DNA from: Microvirga lupini
Lineage (GTDB): Bacteria > Pseudomonadota > Alphaproteobacteria > Rhizobiales > Beijerinckiaceae
Direction of reading: 5' to 3'
Length of the DNA: 64,000 bases
NCBI RefSeq assembly: GCF_014191055.1
Contig: NZ_JACHWB010000006.1
Location: forward strand, 177,360 to 241,359
The notes under the pieces are model-generated. The model saw nothing but the letters and a program-made list of their open reading frames with translations, did no database searches and was not told the origin of the DNA. Every line of letters begins with the position of its first letter. Within the stretch, counting starts at the first letter, position 1. This document shows positions 8,573 through 17,792 of the stretch, in pieces. The translations under genes and the position numbers were made by a program.

Positions 8573-9171
8573 GAGAATTGAGCGGTTCCTACGCCTGTGA
8601 ACGGCGCTTAGAGCCATCCTAAAGGCTCGCACCTCTATATCAAGGGCAGGCCGGGCTGTGGACAACTATCCTATTAGCCTCCTTCCAAAAGCATAGTGAT
8701 TACTGTTGCTCCATCAAAGGATGAACGCATTCAATGAACGCTCAGGAATGCCAACGGCTGCTCGTGCCATGCCTGCGACGTTAGCGGAGGCGTTGCGTTC
8801 AGGCGGAAAGTTGACGGCTACACAGCCATACCGATAGCCCAGGTTTGTGCTTTAACACCTTCGCGCTGATGTGCCGATATTCTTTGAGAATTCATACGAC
8901 TGAGAGATCTGGATCCAGCCGCGGGTCGCTTAGCTAGGCCTTGACGCTCTCCACCGAACCCACGCTCATTAACTGTCGAGGAAAAGGCTCTATAAAAGGC
9001 GTCAGTTTGAAGCGACTTTATGGAAACAGTACAACATTTTCCGGTCGCTCATGGAATGATAGCCCCAGCTCTCGCCAAAGGACCAAGTGCAAATTGATCC
9101 GGTCCATGGGTATGCTGTCCTTGGACGCCCTAGTGGCGAGCCCAATTATGTAGACATATTGGAGGAAGCTG
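8573..9171. other. 599-bp intergenic region between divergent ABC operons
   Basis: This region must contain the promoters of the minus-strand SsuB-type operon and the plus-strand AfuA-type operon. A good ribosome site, GGAGGAAG, precedes the ATG at 9172. Short open frames occur on both strands, but none has a ribosome site or family resemblance. No operator or terminator stands out. Confidence 0.4.
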
Positions 9172-10494
9172 ATGCTACGCCATTCCGTCGCCGCGGCGGT
9201 ATTGATTGGCACTGCCCTGTTCACGGGCACTGCCATCGCTCAGTCTGGCAAGGTCACTATTGTGACCTCATTTTCTAAGGACGTCACTGATCCGTTCAAG
9301 CAGGCCTTCGAGAAGGCGCACCCTGGTGTGACCCTCGACGTGCAGAACCGGAACACGAATGCAGGCGTGAAGTTCATTGAGGAGACGAAGGCCAACAACC
9401 AAGTCGACATCTTCTGGGCCTCCGCTCCGGATGCCTTCGAGGTTCTGAAGGGCAAGAGCCTGCTCCAGAAGCACAAGCCGAAGGCCGAGGGCATTCCGGA
9501 CAAGATCGGCTCCTATCCGATCAACGACCCTGAAAATTTCTATTCGGGCTTCGCGGCATCCGGCTACGGGATCATGTGGAACGACCGCTACGCTAAAGCG
9601 AACAAGCTGCCCGAGCCCAAGGATTGGCAGGACCTCGCCAAGCCGGTCTACTTCGACCACGTCGCCATGGCGGCGCCGTCACGTTCGGGCACGACCCATC
9701 TGACCATCGAGACGATCCTCCAGGGCGAGGGCTGGGAGCAGGGTTGGCGTACGCTGAAAGAGATGTCCGGAAACTTCCGCCAGATCACGGAGCGCTCCTT
9801 CGGCGTGCCGGAGGCGGTCAATTCGGGGCAGGTCGGCTTCGGCATCGTGATAGACTTCTTCGCCTTCTCGGCTCAGGCCTCGGGCTTCCCGGTGAAGTTC
9901 GTCTACCCGACCGTGACGACGATCGTGCCGGCGAATGTCGCTGTGGTTGCCAACGCTCCCAACAAGGCCGGGGCCGAGGCTTTCGTCGACTATCTCGTCT
10001 CTCCCGCTGGGCAGGAAGTTCTGCTTGAGCCGAGCATCCGCCGCCTGCCCGTGAACCCAGCGGTCTACGCCAAGGCTCCGGCGGATTATCCAAACCCCTT
10101 CAAGGATCCGTCCCTGGGGGCACGGGTGAAGTTCGACGTGAATGTATCGGAGAAGCGCACGAACGTCGTCGATGTCCTCTACGACCAGACTGTGACCTTC
10201 CAGCTCGACGCGCTCAAGGCCGCTACCAAGGCCATCCACGACGCTGAGGCCGCGATCGCCACGAAGGATAACGCGGAGGCCAAGGCTCTAGTGAAGGAAG
10301 CCCGCGACCTGGTAGCCGCCATGCCGGTCACCGAGCAACAGGCTTCGTCGCCTGAGATCGCTGGCGCCTTCACCGGCGGCAAGGAGAAGGGCGCGCGTCA
10401 GGCCGAACTCGAGCAGCAATGGGCGAGCTTCGCCAAGGAACGTTACCAGCAGGCTCAGTCCAAGGCTGAACAGGCCTTGAAGCTGGTACGCTGA
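9172..10494 (+). CDS. ABC transporter substrate-binding protein, AfuA/FbpA-like, with C-terminal helical extension
   Basis: A 440-residue periplasmic protein with a signal peptide ending near A-I-A-Q. Residues up to about 330 follow the family 1 extracellular binding-protein fold: V-T-I-V-T-S-F-S-K near the N-terminus, then V-D-I-F-W-A-S-A-P-D-A-F and a final S-P-A-G-Q-E-V-L-L segment. The last ~95 residues are rich in Ala, Lys, Glu and Gln and look helical or coiled-coil, making it clearly longer than the ~340 residues of FbpA. Relatives bind ferric iron, sugar phosphates (AfuA) or aminoethylphosphonate. The HAD phosphatase downstream favours a phosphorylated organic ligand, by inference only. 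Confidence 0.87.
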   Translation: MLRHSVAAAVLIGTALFTGTAIAQSGKVTIVTSFSKDVTDPFKQAFEKAHPGVTLDVQNRNTNAGVKFIEETKANNQVDIFWASAPDAFEVLKGKSLLQKHKPKAEGIPDKIGSYPINDPENFYSGFAASGYGIMWNDRYAKANKLPEPKDWQDLAKPVYFDHVAMAAPSRSGTTHLTIETILQGEGWEQGWRTLKEMSGNFRQITERSFGVPEAVNSGQVGFGIVIDFFAFSAQASGFPVKFVYPTVTTIVPANVAVVANAPNKAGAEAFVDYLVSPAGQEVLLEPSIRRLPVNPAVYAKAPADYPNPFKDPSLGARVKFDVNVSEKRTNVVDVLYDQTVTFQLDALKAATKAIHDAEAAIATKDNAEAKALVKEARDLVAAMPVTEQQASSPEIAGAFTGGKEKGARQAELEQQWASFAKERYQQAQSKAEQALKLVR

Positions 10495-10502
10495 TCGTTC
10501 CG

Positions 10503-10532
10503 GCGGGCGGCTCGCACGAACGAGCCGCCCGC
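10503..10532 (+). promoter_or_regulatory. Intercistronic stem-loop after the binding-protein gene
   Basis: A perfect 12-bp inverted repeat (10503-10514 and 10521-10532, GCGGGCGGCTCG / CGAGCCGCCCGC) with a six-base loop starts nine bases after the stop codon. No T-run follows. It probably protects or attenuates the transcript ahead of the permease gene at 10565. Confidence 0.7.
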
Positions 10533-10564
10533 AAAGACCATCTTCGGATTTTAGGAGAGCGTCC

Positions 10565-12307
10565 ATGGCTGGTGCCACGACCGCCGGGCGAGCGCATGTG
10601 CCGTCCGCGTCTTCCAGGCATTTCTTGAGGCTGTCGGCGACGCCGGGGCAGATCGCCCTTGCCCTTGGGATCATTGTCTTCCTCGCCCTGTTCCTCATCG
10701 TCCCGGTCGGCACGGTGATCTATGTCGCCTTCACGGAAAAGGGGACGGGCGAGTTCACCCTGGTCAACTTCCTCGACTTCGCCCGAACGGACCTGTTCAT
10801 CCGCTCGTTCTGGAATTCGGTCTATGTATCCGCCATGTCGGTGGTTGTCGCGTCGGTCTTTGCGCTTCCGCTTGCCTACATCACCACGCGGTTCGAATTC
10901 CGCGGCGCCATGCTGATCCAGACGCTGGGCTTCCTACCGCTGATCATGCCGCCCTTCGTCGGCGCGGTCGCGATGCTGCTCCTGTTCGGCCGGAACGGCA
11001 CGGTGAACCTGCTTCTCGACGAGTGGTTCGGCATCAAGATTCCCTTCATGGAGGGCCTGAACGGGGTTATCTTCGTTCAGGCCGTGCATTACTTCCCTTT
11101 CATCCTGATCAATCTCTCGGCTGCCCTGCGCAACATCGACCGATCAATGGAGGAGGCGGCACAGAATCTCGGCAGCTCAGGGTTCCGGCTGTTCCGCCGC
11201 ATCGTCTTCCCGCTAGCCATGCCGGGCTACATCGCAGGTGCATCGCTGGTCTTCGTCAAGGTCTTCGATGATCTTGCGACACCGCTTCTCCTGAATGTCA
11301 AGGACATGCTGGCGCCGCAGGCGTACCTGCGCGTCACTTCCATCGGCATCGCCGACCCAATGGGATATGTGATCTCCGTCGTGCTGATCTGCATGTCGGT
11401 TCTTGCCATGTGGATCTCGGCCCGTGCCATGCGCGGCAAGGATTACGCCACCGTGCAGCGGGGCGGCGGCGGCCTGGCGAAGCGCCGCATGCGTCCCTGG
11501 GAGAGCGTGCTCGCCTATGCGGCCGTCCTGCTCATTCTGCTGCTGGTGCTGGCACCTCATATCGGATTGCTGCTACTCTCCTTCGCGACGATCTGGTCCT
11601 TCAGCCCGCTGCCGGACGCCTTTACTCTGGCCCATTACGGCCGCGTGTTCGGCGAGAGCTTCGTGTACGTCAAGAACACTCTCCTCTACGCCTCCATCGC
11701 GGGCCTGATCGATGTGGTTCTCGGCACTGCCATCGCCTATCTGGTTCTAAGAACGAAGCTGATCGGCCGCGAATGGCTCGACTGGGCCGCGACCGCGGCC
11801 CTGGCCATCCCTGGGGTTGTGCTCGGCATTGGCTATCTACGGACGTTCTACGGTGTGCAGCTGCCCGACGGCACGCCGCTCGCCACCCTGTGGATCACGA
11901 TCGTGCTGGCGCTGGCAATCCGACGTCTGCCTTATGCTCTGCGCGCCTGCTACGCAGCCCTGCAGCAGATTTCAGTCTCGCTCGAGGAGGCGGCGGAGAA
12001 TCTTGGCGCCACCAAGGTGCGCACGGTCCGGCGCGTGGTTCTGCCGCTCATGGCTGGTGGCATCCTGGCCGGCTTTGTCACGAGCTTTGCGACAGCCGCC
12101 GTGGAGCTTTCGGCGACGCTGATGCTCGTCCAGTCGAACGCAGATGCACCTCTCGCCTACGGCCTCTACGTCTTCATGCAGTCAGCGGCCGGGCGTGGCC
12201 CTGGGGCAGCGCTGGGCGTCATCGCCGTGCTGCTCGTCGCTGTGTGCACCTTTGCATCCCACATGATCATCGAGAAAAGCCAGAAGGCAAAAGGAGCCGG
12301 ACGCTGA
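10565..12307 (+). CDS. Fused ABC transporter permease, FbpB/AfuB type
   Basis: A 580-residue inner-membrane protein with two tandem BPD_transp_1 permease halves, about residues 60-280 and 335-575, each with roughly six hydrophobic segments. Each half has a coupling loop of the form E-E-A-A-Q/E-N-L-G (M-E-E-A-A-Q-N-L-G-S in the first, L-E-E-A-A-E-N-L-G-A in the second). Such fused permeases serve the FbpA/AfuA and PhnS-type importers. The ATG follows TTAGGAGAGC. The gene sits between the binding protein and ATPase. Confidence 0.9.
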   Translation: MAGATTAGRAHVPSASSRHFLRLSATPGQIALALGIIVFLALFLIVPVGTVIYVAFTEKGTGEFTLVNFLDFARTDLFIRSFWNSVYVSAMSVVVASVFALPLAYITTRFEFRGAMLIQTLGFLPLIMPPFVGAVAMLLLFGRNGTVNLLLDEWFGIKIPFMEGLNGVIFVQAVHYFPFILINLSAALRNIDRSMEEAAQNLGSSGFRLFRRIVFPLAMPGYIAGASLVFVKVFDDLATPLLLNVKDMLAPQAYLRVTSIGIADPMGYVISVVLICMSVLAMWISARAMRGKDYATVQRGGGGLAKRRMRPWESVLAYAAVLLILLLVLAPHIGLLLLSFATIWSFSPLPDAFTLAHYGRVFGESFVYVKNTLLYASIAGLIDVVLGTAIAYLVLRTKLIGREWLDWAATAALAIPGVVLGIGYLRTFYGVQLPDGTPLATLWITIVLALAIRRLPYALRACYAALQQISVSLEEAAENLGATKVRTVRRVVLPLMAGGILAGFVTSFATAAVELSATLMLVQSNADAPLAYGLYVFMQSAAGRGPGAALGVIAVLLVAVCTFASHMIIEKSQKAKGAGR

Positions 12308-12336
12308 TTGCGGCCCGACCCGAGGAAATGACACCT

Positions 12337-13434
12337 ATGAACCAGCCTTTTCCCATCTCCGAGCTTGGCGCCAGTGCCGTCGATGTCGACATTCGTAACA
12401 TCGGTCTGTCCTATGGCACCAACCATGTCCTCAAGGGCATCACTCTTCACATTCGTCCGGGGGAGTTCTTCGCCTTCCTCGGCCCGTCTGGATGCGGAAA
12501 GACCACTCTGCTGCGCCTCATCGCCGGATTCAACGAGGCTGACGGGGGCGAAGTCTTGATCGGCGGCCAGGACGTGTCGCACCTGCCGCCCTGGAAACGG
12601 GATGTGGGCATGGTGTTCCAATCCTACGCCCTGTGGCCCCACATGACAGTAAGGCGTAACGTTTCATTCGGCCTAGAGGAGCGAAAGGTCCCACGAGCGG
12701 AGGTCGACAGGCGCGTCGCGGCGGCCCTTGAACTCGTCGGGCTCGCGCACCTCGCGGACCGTCGTCCGTCCCAGCTCTCCGGCGGCCAGCAACAGCGCGT
12801 CGCGGTTGCCCGCACGATTGCCATCGAGCCGAAGGTTCTCCTTCTCGACGAGCCCCTGTCGAACTTGGATGCCAAGATGCGTGTGCAGGTGCGGCGGGAA
12901 CTGCGGGATCTCCAGCAGCGGCTGGGCCTAACGACGATCTTCGTCACGCACGATCAGGAAGAGGCCAACACGATCTGCGACCGGATCGCCGTCATGAACG
13001 ACGGTGTGGTCCAGCAGGTCGGCACGCCTATGGAACTCTACGAGAAGCCCGCGAATCTATTCGTGGCGAACTTTCTCGGCACGGCGAACATCTTGCCAGG
13101 TCGCGTGGTGCGCGAGGGGGGGCAGCGCTTCTTCGACATCGACGGCGGGGTTCGCGTGCCGATCCCGGCGCATGTCGTCGTGCCGGAGGGCGCCAAGCTC
13201 GTCTTCCGACCGCAGCACGCGTCCCTGACCAGAGGCGGCGCGGGCGACGTCCTGCTGCCGGGCACCATCGTGCATAGTGAGTTCCTTGGCTCTACGCTAC
13301 GCTATGTAGTGAGGATTGGTGCTGCGGAGGTCTCCATCGACACGCCGTTCCATTCGGGAGAGACGCTCCACCAGACGGGCTCCGCCGTGGAGGTCAGCCT
13401 ATCCCTGCGCTCGGTGCTCTGGCTGGCCATCTGA
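12337..13434 (+). CDS. ABC transporter ATP-binding protein, FbpC/PotA-like
   Basis: A 365-residue ATPase with Walker A GPSGCGKTT, Q-loop F-Q-S-Y-A-L-W-P-H-M, signature LSGGQQQRV, Walker B LLLDEPLSNLD and T-H-D-Q-E-E-A switch. A TOBE regulatory domain fills about residues 280-365. The length fits the FbpC/PotA class. The frame stays open far upstream inside the permease gene, so the ATG at 12337, ten bases after GAGGA, was chosen; an ATG at 12328 is possible but too close to that ribosome site. Confidence 0.88.
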   Translation: MNQPFPISELGASAVDVDIRNIGLSYGTNHVLKGITLHIRPGEFFAFLGPSGCGKTTLLRLIAGFNEADGGEVLIGGQDVSHLPPWKRDVGMVFQSYALWPHMTVRRNVSFGLEERKVPRAEVDRRVAAALELVGLAHLADRRPSQLSGGQQQRVAVARTIAIEPKVLLLDEPLSNLDAKMRVQVRRELRDLQQRLGLTTIFVTHDQEEANTICDRIAVMNDGVVQQVGTPMELYEKPANLFVANFLGTANILPGRVVREGGQRFFDIDGGVRVPIPAHVVVPEGAKLVFRPQHASLTRGGAGDVLLPGTIVHSEFLGSTLRYVVRIGAAEVSIDTPFHSGETLHQTGSAVEVSLSLRSVLWLAI

Positions 13435-13526
13435 GGCGCCACGCCGCATAAACTCGCTCTCGGACGGAAAGGAAGATCATCCATTCTGTCGTTGTCACCC
13501 TGTTTCGCGAAAATTGATACGACCCC

Positions 13527-14195
13527 ATGTCTTCGCTAAAAGCCATCATCTTCGACTTGGACGGAACCCTCGTCGACAGCGCACGCGACCTACGGGATGC
13601 GGTGAACGTCCTCTTGGCAGAGGAGGGCCTCCGGCAGATCGACCTCGATGAGGTAAAGTCCATGATCGGCGACGGGGCAGCCAAGCTCGTCGAGCGGGCC
13701 GTCTCCGCGACCGGAGGGGACCTGTCGCGCCTTCTTGAGCTGGTGGCCCGCTTCCTGCCGATCTACGAAGCCAATGCAGCCCGCCACACAGAGGCCTACC
13801 CGGGTGTCGTGGAGACCTTGTCCAGTCTGCGGGGGCTTGGGCTTCCGCTGGCAGTCGTTACCAACAAGCCCTACACCGCCACCATCGACATCCTGGAGGC
13901 GCTCGGGCTGCGAGCCTATTTTGATGCGGTTGTCGGAGGTGACACCCTTCCCGAGCGCAAGCCGCACCCGGCCCCGATCCTCGCGGCGCTGAAGCATCTC
14001 GGCGTGGCGCCTGAGGCGGCGCTCATGGTCGGGGACAACTACCACGACGTGCGGGCGGCCCGGGCAGCCGGCGTGCGCGCCTTCGCGGTTACCTATGGAT
14101 ACAGCCACAAGCCCCATGCGGAACTCGGTGCAGACCGCCTGATCAACACCATGTCCGAGTTGCTGCCCATCGTGGCGAACGCCGCTGCTGTGTGA
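13527..14195 (+). CDS. HAD-IA hydrolase, phosphoglycolate phosphatase-like
   Basis: A 222-residue HAD phosphatase. Motif I is IFDLDGTLVDS (two catalytic aspartates), motif II is V-V-T-N-K-P, the motif III lysine is in G-D-T-L-P-E-R-K-P-H-P-A-P-I, and motif IV is M-V-G-D-N-Y-H-D. The GDTLPERKPHP stretch is typical of Gph. It follows the AfuABC-like genes in the same direction after 92 bp, so it may dephosphorylate an imported phosphoester rather than 2-phosphoglycolate. That role is inferred from context only. Confidence 0.85.
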   Translation: MSSLKAIIFDLDGTLVDSARDLRDAVNVLLAEEGLRQIDLDEVKSMIGDGAAKLVERAVSATGGDLSRLLELVARFLPIYEANAARHTEAYPGVVETLSSLRGLGLPLAVVTNKPYTATIDILEALGLRAYFDAVVGGDTLPERKPHPAPILAALKHLGVAPEAALMVGDNYHDVRAARAAGVRAFAVTYGYSHKPHAELGADRLINTMSELLPIVANAAAV

Positions 14196-14534
14196 GGATC
14201 CGATGAAGGTCGACCTTCGCGCAACACTGGCTAATGTTCCGAGATGGCACTCCTCCGAAATAGGCTGAGGGACTGCTCGCGCCAGGAACACCGCACGTTT
14301 ACAGAAGATCGAGGATCGTCAGTGCGTGACCCAAAGACGACCTTCCGAAGCATGCCCCTGCGGAGGTCGACGGCTTAGAAATCATGGCTGGCGGGTTTAT
14401 CGGCACTTGGACCGCTGAACCAATCATTGGAATACAATTGGTTTTGCGAGTCGTTAGGAACTCGTTGGACGTCCGCTCGGGCACCGTCGCCCCGGCAGCC
14501 GTCAAAGTCGCTTGCGTCGCGGGCGGAGCCCTCC
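14196..14534. other. Intergenic stretch between convergent HAD and gntR genes
   Basis: This 339-bp stretch lies between convergent genes. I see no gene, transposon remnant or strong terminator hairpin in it. Confidence 0.45.
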
Positions 14535-15242
14535 TCAGAGTGAGACGCCGAACCGGCCCGCAGCCGAGCGGATATGGCTTTGCATGGCCGCTTCCGCCGT
14601 GTCGGGATCTTGGCTGGTTAAACCCTCCAGAATGGCTTCGTGTTCACGCACGGTTTCACTCAGGCGATCAAGTTGTGCCATGGGAAGGCGTTGACTCTCG
14701 ACTAGCAATTCACGCACTGGCCTGTACATGGCGGCCAAAACCGGGTTGCCGGAGAGTTCAAAGATCAGATCGTGGAACTCCGTGTCATTGACCGCGAGGC
14801 TGATCACGTCGCCTACTTTGAGAGCCTCATGCATAGAGTCGGTGCACCGCCTGAGGCGTTCCTCGGCCGGTTTGTCGATGCGAGCGGCTGCGAGTCTGGC
14901 GGCGTAGCCCTCCAGTCCCAGGCGCGCCTCATAGACATCAGCGGGCGTGCAGCGGTCGGAGTAGCGCCACAGCGGCCGACGTGCATCGGCTTTCGCGACG
15001 AACACCCCGCTACCGGCCCGCACAGTCAGAAGACCCATCGTTTCAAGAACGGTCAGTGCCTCTCGCACTGACGGCCGGCTTACCCCGAGTTGCTCCGCCA
15101 GTTCCCGCTGGGAAGGAAGGCGCTGGCCAGCCTTGAGGCCGCCTTTCAGGATCAGGCGCTGGATATGTTCAACAATGCCGCGTGGCACGGGAGTGCGGTC
15201 GGCGAGTTCTAATTCCAACAGGTTCACTGGATCAGTCGTCAT
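14535..15242 (-). CDS. GntR-family transcriptional regulator, FadR (FCD) subfamily
   Basis: A 235-residue regulator. Its winged helix-turn-helix occupies about residues 15-75 (R-L-P-S-Q-R-E-L-A-E-Q-L-G-V-S-R-P-S-V-R-E-A-L is the key part, ending G-S-G-V-F-V). An all-helical FCD ligand domain follows at about 95-225, with the usual D-x-x-F-H-x-x-I. The ATG at 15242 follows AGGGA at good spacing; a GTG 24 bases upstream is the alternative. It is divergent from the amino-acid ABC operon starting at 15499, and a matching operator lies between them, so it probably represses that operon until a pathway metabolite binds. Confidence 0.9.
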   Translation of the reverse strand: MTTDPVNLLELELADRTPVPRGIVEHIQRLILKGGLKAGQRLPSQRELAEQLGVSRPSVREALTVLETMGLLTVRAGSGVFVAKADARRPLWRYSDRCTPADVYEARLGLEGYAARLAAARIDKPAEERLRRCTDSMHEALKVGDVISLAVNDTEFHDLIFELSGNPVLAAMYRPVRELLVESQRLPMAQLDRLSETVREHEAILEGLTSQDPDTAEAAMQSHIRSAAGRFGVSL

Positions 15243-15368
15243 CTGCCGTCCCTGCTCCATTATCACATCGAAAGGGCGTGGTGCATCGGATCGTGCCTAC
15301 AGGCCTCATTTTTCATCAGCTCCGAGCGACATTGATCTTGACCATGCGTCAGGATAGCTGCACGATCA

Positions 15369-15401
15369 ACTGGTCAGATTGGTAAGACCAGTTTGACCAA
15401 T
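15369..15401. promoter_or_regulatory. Predicted FadR-type GntR operator
   Basis: The sequence TGGTAAGACCA (15380-15390) is a perfect match to the TNGTNNNACNA consensus of FCD-type GntR proteins. It is embedded in two larger inverted repeats: ACTGGTC-N10-GACCAGT (15369-15392) and ATTGGT-N12-ACCAAT (15378-15401). It sits about 100 bp before the operon start and 130 bp from the divergent gntR start. Confidence 0.65.
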
Positions 15402-15498
15402 ATTGCCGGCCTACACAAGTCTCCAAAGAGCCGGCTACCAGATGGCAGCATCGAATCGATCGCCGGCCATGGGCCCGGCGTGCAAGATGGAGGACCAG

Positions 15499-16302
15499 AT
15501 GTCAGCGAAAATTACCCGACGCGGCACATTCGTCGCAACAGTAGCCGCCGTGTTGGTCATATCAGCAGGGACGATGGCCTCTGCTGCCGACATGAAGGTA
15601 GGAGCGAACGTCGGCAACGTTCCGTGGGAGTTCCAGAACGAGAAGGGCGAGATCGTCGGTTTCGAGATCGACCTCGCCAAGGAAGCCGGCAAGCGCCTGA
15701 ACATGAACGTGTCCTTCGTAAACATCCCGTTCAACGGATTGTTTGCTGCGGTCCAATCGGGTCAGGTTGATGCCGCTGTGTCCTCGATCACCATCACCAA
15801 GAAGCGTCTCGAGTCGGTATCCTTTGCCCAGCCCTATTACGATAGCGACCAGTCGCTGGCGGTGCGCGCCAACTCAGGCATCAAGAACCTGGAAGGTATG
15901 GCGAGCAAGGTGGCTGCAGTCGATACCGGTTCGACCGGTGACATGTGGTCGACTCAGAACCAGCAGAAGTACAAATTCTCCGATATCCGCCGCTACGAGG
16001 GCCTGGCTCCCGCGATGCTCGACCTCGCAGCGGGCCGCATCGACGGCTATGTCAGCGACATCCCGGCCGTCCAGTATTACATCAAGGACAAGCCGATCTA
16101 TCAGGTGGTGGAGCGCATTCCGACCGGCGAGCAGTATTCGATGATGTTCGCGAAAAACAGCCCCCTGGCGGAAAAGGTCAACGCCGAGATCACGAAGATG
16201 AAGCAGGACGGAACCCTGGCGAAGATCCACGAGCAGTGGTTCGGCGCGAAAGCCGAGCCGACCTCGGCGACCATCAAGGTCATGGAGATGCCCAAGCTCT
16301 GA
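15499..16302 (+). CDS. Polar amino-acid-type ABC transporter substrate-binding protein
   Basis: A 267-residue family 3 periplasmic binding protein. After a signal with a twin-arginine-like start (I-T-R-R-G-T-F) and cleavage near A-S-A-A-D, the mature part carries P-W-E-F-Q-N-E-K-G-E-I-V-G-F-E-I-D-L-A. The middle motif I-P-F-N-G-L-F-A-A-V-Q-S-G-Q-V-D-A-A follows. The ATG at 15499 follows GGAGG at five bases, better than the ATG at 15487. It heads an operon with its permease, ATPase and three catabolic enzymes, so the ligand may be a ureido or hydantoin-like amino acid rather than a protein amino acid. Confidence 0.88.
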   Translation: MSAKITRRGTFVATVAAVLVISAGTMASAADMKVGANVGNVPWEFQNEKGEIVGFEIDLAKEAGKRLNMNVSFVNIPFNGLFAAVQSGQVDAAVSSITITKKRLESVSFAQPYYDSDQSLAVRANSGIKNLEGMASKVAAVDTGSTGDMWSTQNQQKYKFSDIRRYEGLAPAMLDLAAGRIDGYVSDIPAVQYYIKDKPIYQVVERIPTGEQYSMMFAKNSPLAEKVNAEITKMKQDGTLAKIHEQWFGAKAEPTSATIKVMEMPKL

Positions 16303-16314
16303 CAGCAACTCTCC

Positions 16315-16346
16315 CCGAGCGTCTGGTATCCGTACCGGACGCTCGG
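16315..16346 (+). promoter_or_regulatory. Intercistronic stem-loop after the amino-acid binding-protein gene
   Basis: A 14-bp stem (16315-16328 with 16333-16346), interrupted only by one T-G wobble, closes a TCCG tetraloop 12 bases after the stop codon. It precedes the permease start and lacks a T-run. Confidence 0.7.
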
Positions 16347-16377
16347 CATGATCACGAATATCGAGGTGCTGCCTGTC

Positions 16378-17049
16378 ATGTCCATCTTCGACACCTTCCT
16401 GAACTGGAAGGTTTTCGTTCAAACCCTTCCGCTCCTGCTATCGGGTCTGACCACTACGCTGACTCTTGGAGTGACGGCCATAGCCCTGGGCTTCATCGGT
16501 GGCCTAGTTCTCGCGTTGCTCCGGCTTTATGCCAGATCACCCCTGAGGCAGATCACCGTCGCCTATATCGACGTCTTCCGTTCCATCCCGATCCTGGTCC
16601 TGCTCGTCGTCATCTATTATGCACTGCCTTTCGTCGGGTTGCGGCTTTCCCCCTTCGGAGCCGCCGCTTCAGCGCTAAGCCTCGTGTCTGCCGCTTATTC
16701 CGCGGAGATCTTCCGGGCCGGCATTGAGGCCGTGCCGAAGGGCCAGTTCGAGGCCGCCCGCGCCCTCGGCCTCAGCCCTTGGCGCCGAATGAGCGACGTG
16801 GTGCTGCCGCAGGCGCTTCGGATAGTCATCCCACCGATCACATCCAATTCCATCAACGTGATGAAGGACACGGCTCTCGCATCCGTGGTGGCGATGCCGG
16901 ACCTGCTCAAGCAGGCGACGCAGGCGCAGGCGCTGGCCGCAAACCCGACGCCCCTCATTAGTGCGGCCGTCATCTATATCCTGATCCTGATGCCGCTTGT
17001 GCGTCTCGTCGGGGTTTTCGAAAAGCGACTTGCGGTGAGGGGACGATGA
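16378..17049 (+). CDS. Polar amino-acid ABC transporter permease
   Basis: A 223-residue inner-membrane permease of the HEQRo/HisMQ type with about five hydrophobic segments. The coupling loop contains [14 protein letters not shown], preceded by [17 protein letters not shown], the family hallmark. An ATG at 16348 in the same frame lies directly against the upstream hairpin, so the ATG at 16378 after GAGGTG is preferred. The stop overlaps the ATPase start as ATGA. With only one permease gene the channel is probably a homodimer. Confidence 0.88.
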   Translation: MSIFDTFLNWKVFVQTLPLLLSGLTTTLTLGVTAIALGFIGGLVLALLRLYARSPLRQITVAYIDVFRSIPILVLLVVIYYALPFVGLRLSPFGAAASALSLVSAAYSAEIFRAGIEAVPKGQFEAARALGLSPWRRMSDVVLPQALRIVIPPITSNSINVMKDTALASVVAMPDLLKQATQAQALAANPTPLISAAVIYILILMPLVRLVGVFEKRLAVRGR

Positions 17050-17780
17050 CGCGCGCGATTATCGAGATGAAGAACGTCGTCAAGTCGTTCGGTCTCTTCA
17101 TGGCGCTGCATGGCGTCGACCTCCAGGTGAAAGAAGGCGAGATCGTCGTCGTCATCGGTCCGTCCGGCTCGGGCAAGTCAACGCTGATCCGTTGCATCAA
17201 CCAGCTTGAGGAGCACAACGGCGGTGAGATCATTGTCGACGGAGCGGAGGTCAGCCACGACCGCAAGAGCACCGTGCTCACAGAGGTGGGCATGGTGTTC
17301 CAGAGCTTCAATCTCTTTCCCCATATGACCGTGCTCCGCAACGTCGCGCTCGGCCCCGTCCGCGTGCGCGGCCTGTCTTGGGCGGAAGCGGAGGAGCGCG
17401 CTCAGCGCCTTCTGGCCCGTGTCGGGCTCGCGGATCAGGCGCCGAAATATCCGGCGCAACTCTCCGGCGGACAGCAGCAGCGCGTCGGGATCGCAAGGGC
17501 GCTCGCCATGGAGCCGAAGGTTCTGCTCTTCGACGAGCCGACCTCGGCACTCGACCCCGAGATGGTGGGTGAGGTCCTAGATGTGATGCAGCAACTCGCT
17601 AAGACTGGGGTCACTATGGTCGTCGTGACTCACGAGATGGGGTTCGCCCGCAGGGTCGCCGACAGGGTGGTTTTCATGGATGGGGGACGGATCGTCGAGG
17701 AGGGGCCTCCCGACGTGATCTTCAATGCGCCCCGCGATCCTCGCCTGAGAAGCTTCCTTCAGGCCGTCCTATCCCACTAG
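17046..17780 (+). CDS. Polar amino-acid ABC transporter ATP-binding protein (GlnQ/HisP type)
   Basis: A 244-residue ATPase with Walker [11 protein letters not shown]-loop [10 protein letters not shown], signature LSGGQQQRV, Walker [14 protein letters not shown] and T-H-E-M-G-F-A-R switch. These are exact marks of the GlnQ/HisP group. Its ATG overlaps the permease stop by four bases. Confidence 0.92.
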   Translation: MTRAIIEMKNVVKSFGLFMALHGVDLQVKEGEIVVVIGPSGSGKSTLIRCINQLEEHNGGEIIVDGAEVSHDRKSTVLTEVGMVFQSFNLFPHMTVLRNVALGPVRVRGLSWAEAEERAQRLLARVGLADQAPKYPAQLSGGQQQRVGIARALAMEPKVLLFDEPTSALDPEMVGEVLDVMQQLAKTGVTMVVVTHEMGFARRVADRVVFMDGGRIVEEGPPDVIFNAPRDPRLRSFLQAVLSH

Positions 17781-17792
17781 GCTTATCTATCC

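Noticed and set aside
11410..12336. Upstream extension of the FbpC-like ATPase frame
   Set aside because: The extension lies entirely over the fused permease gene and has low-complexity Arg/His/Pro composition; the ATPase fold begins after 12337.
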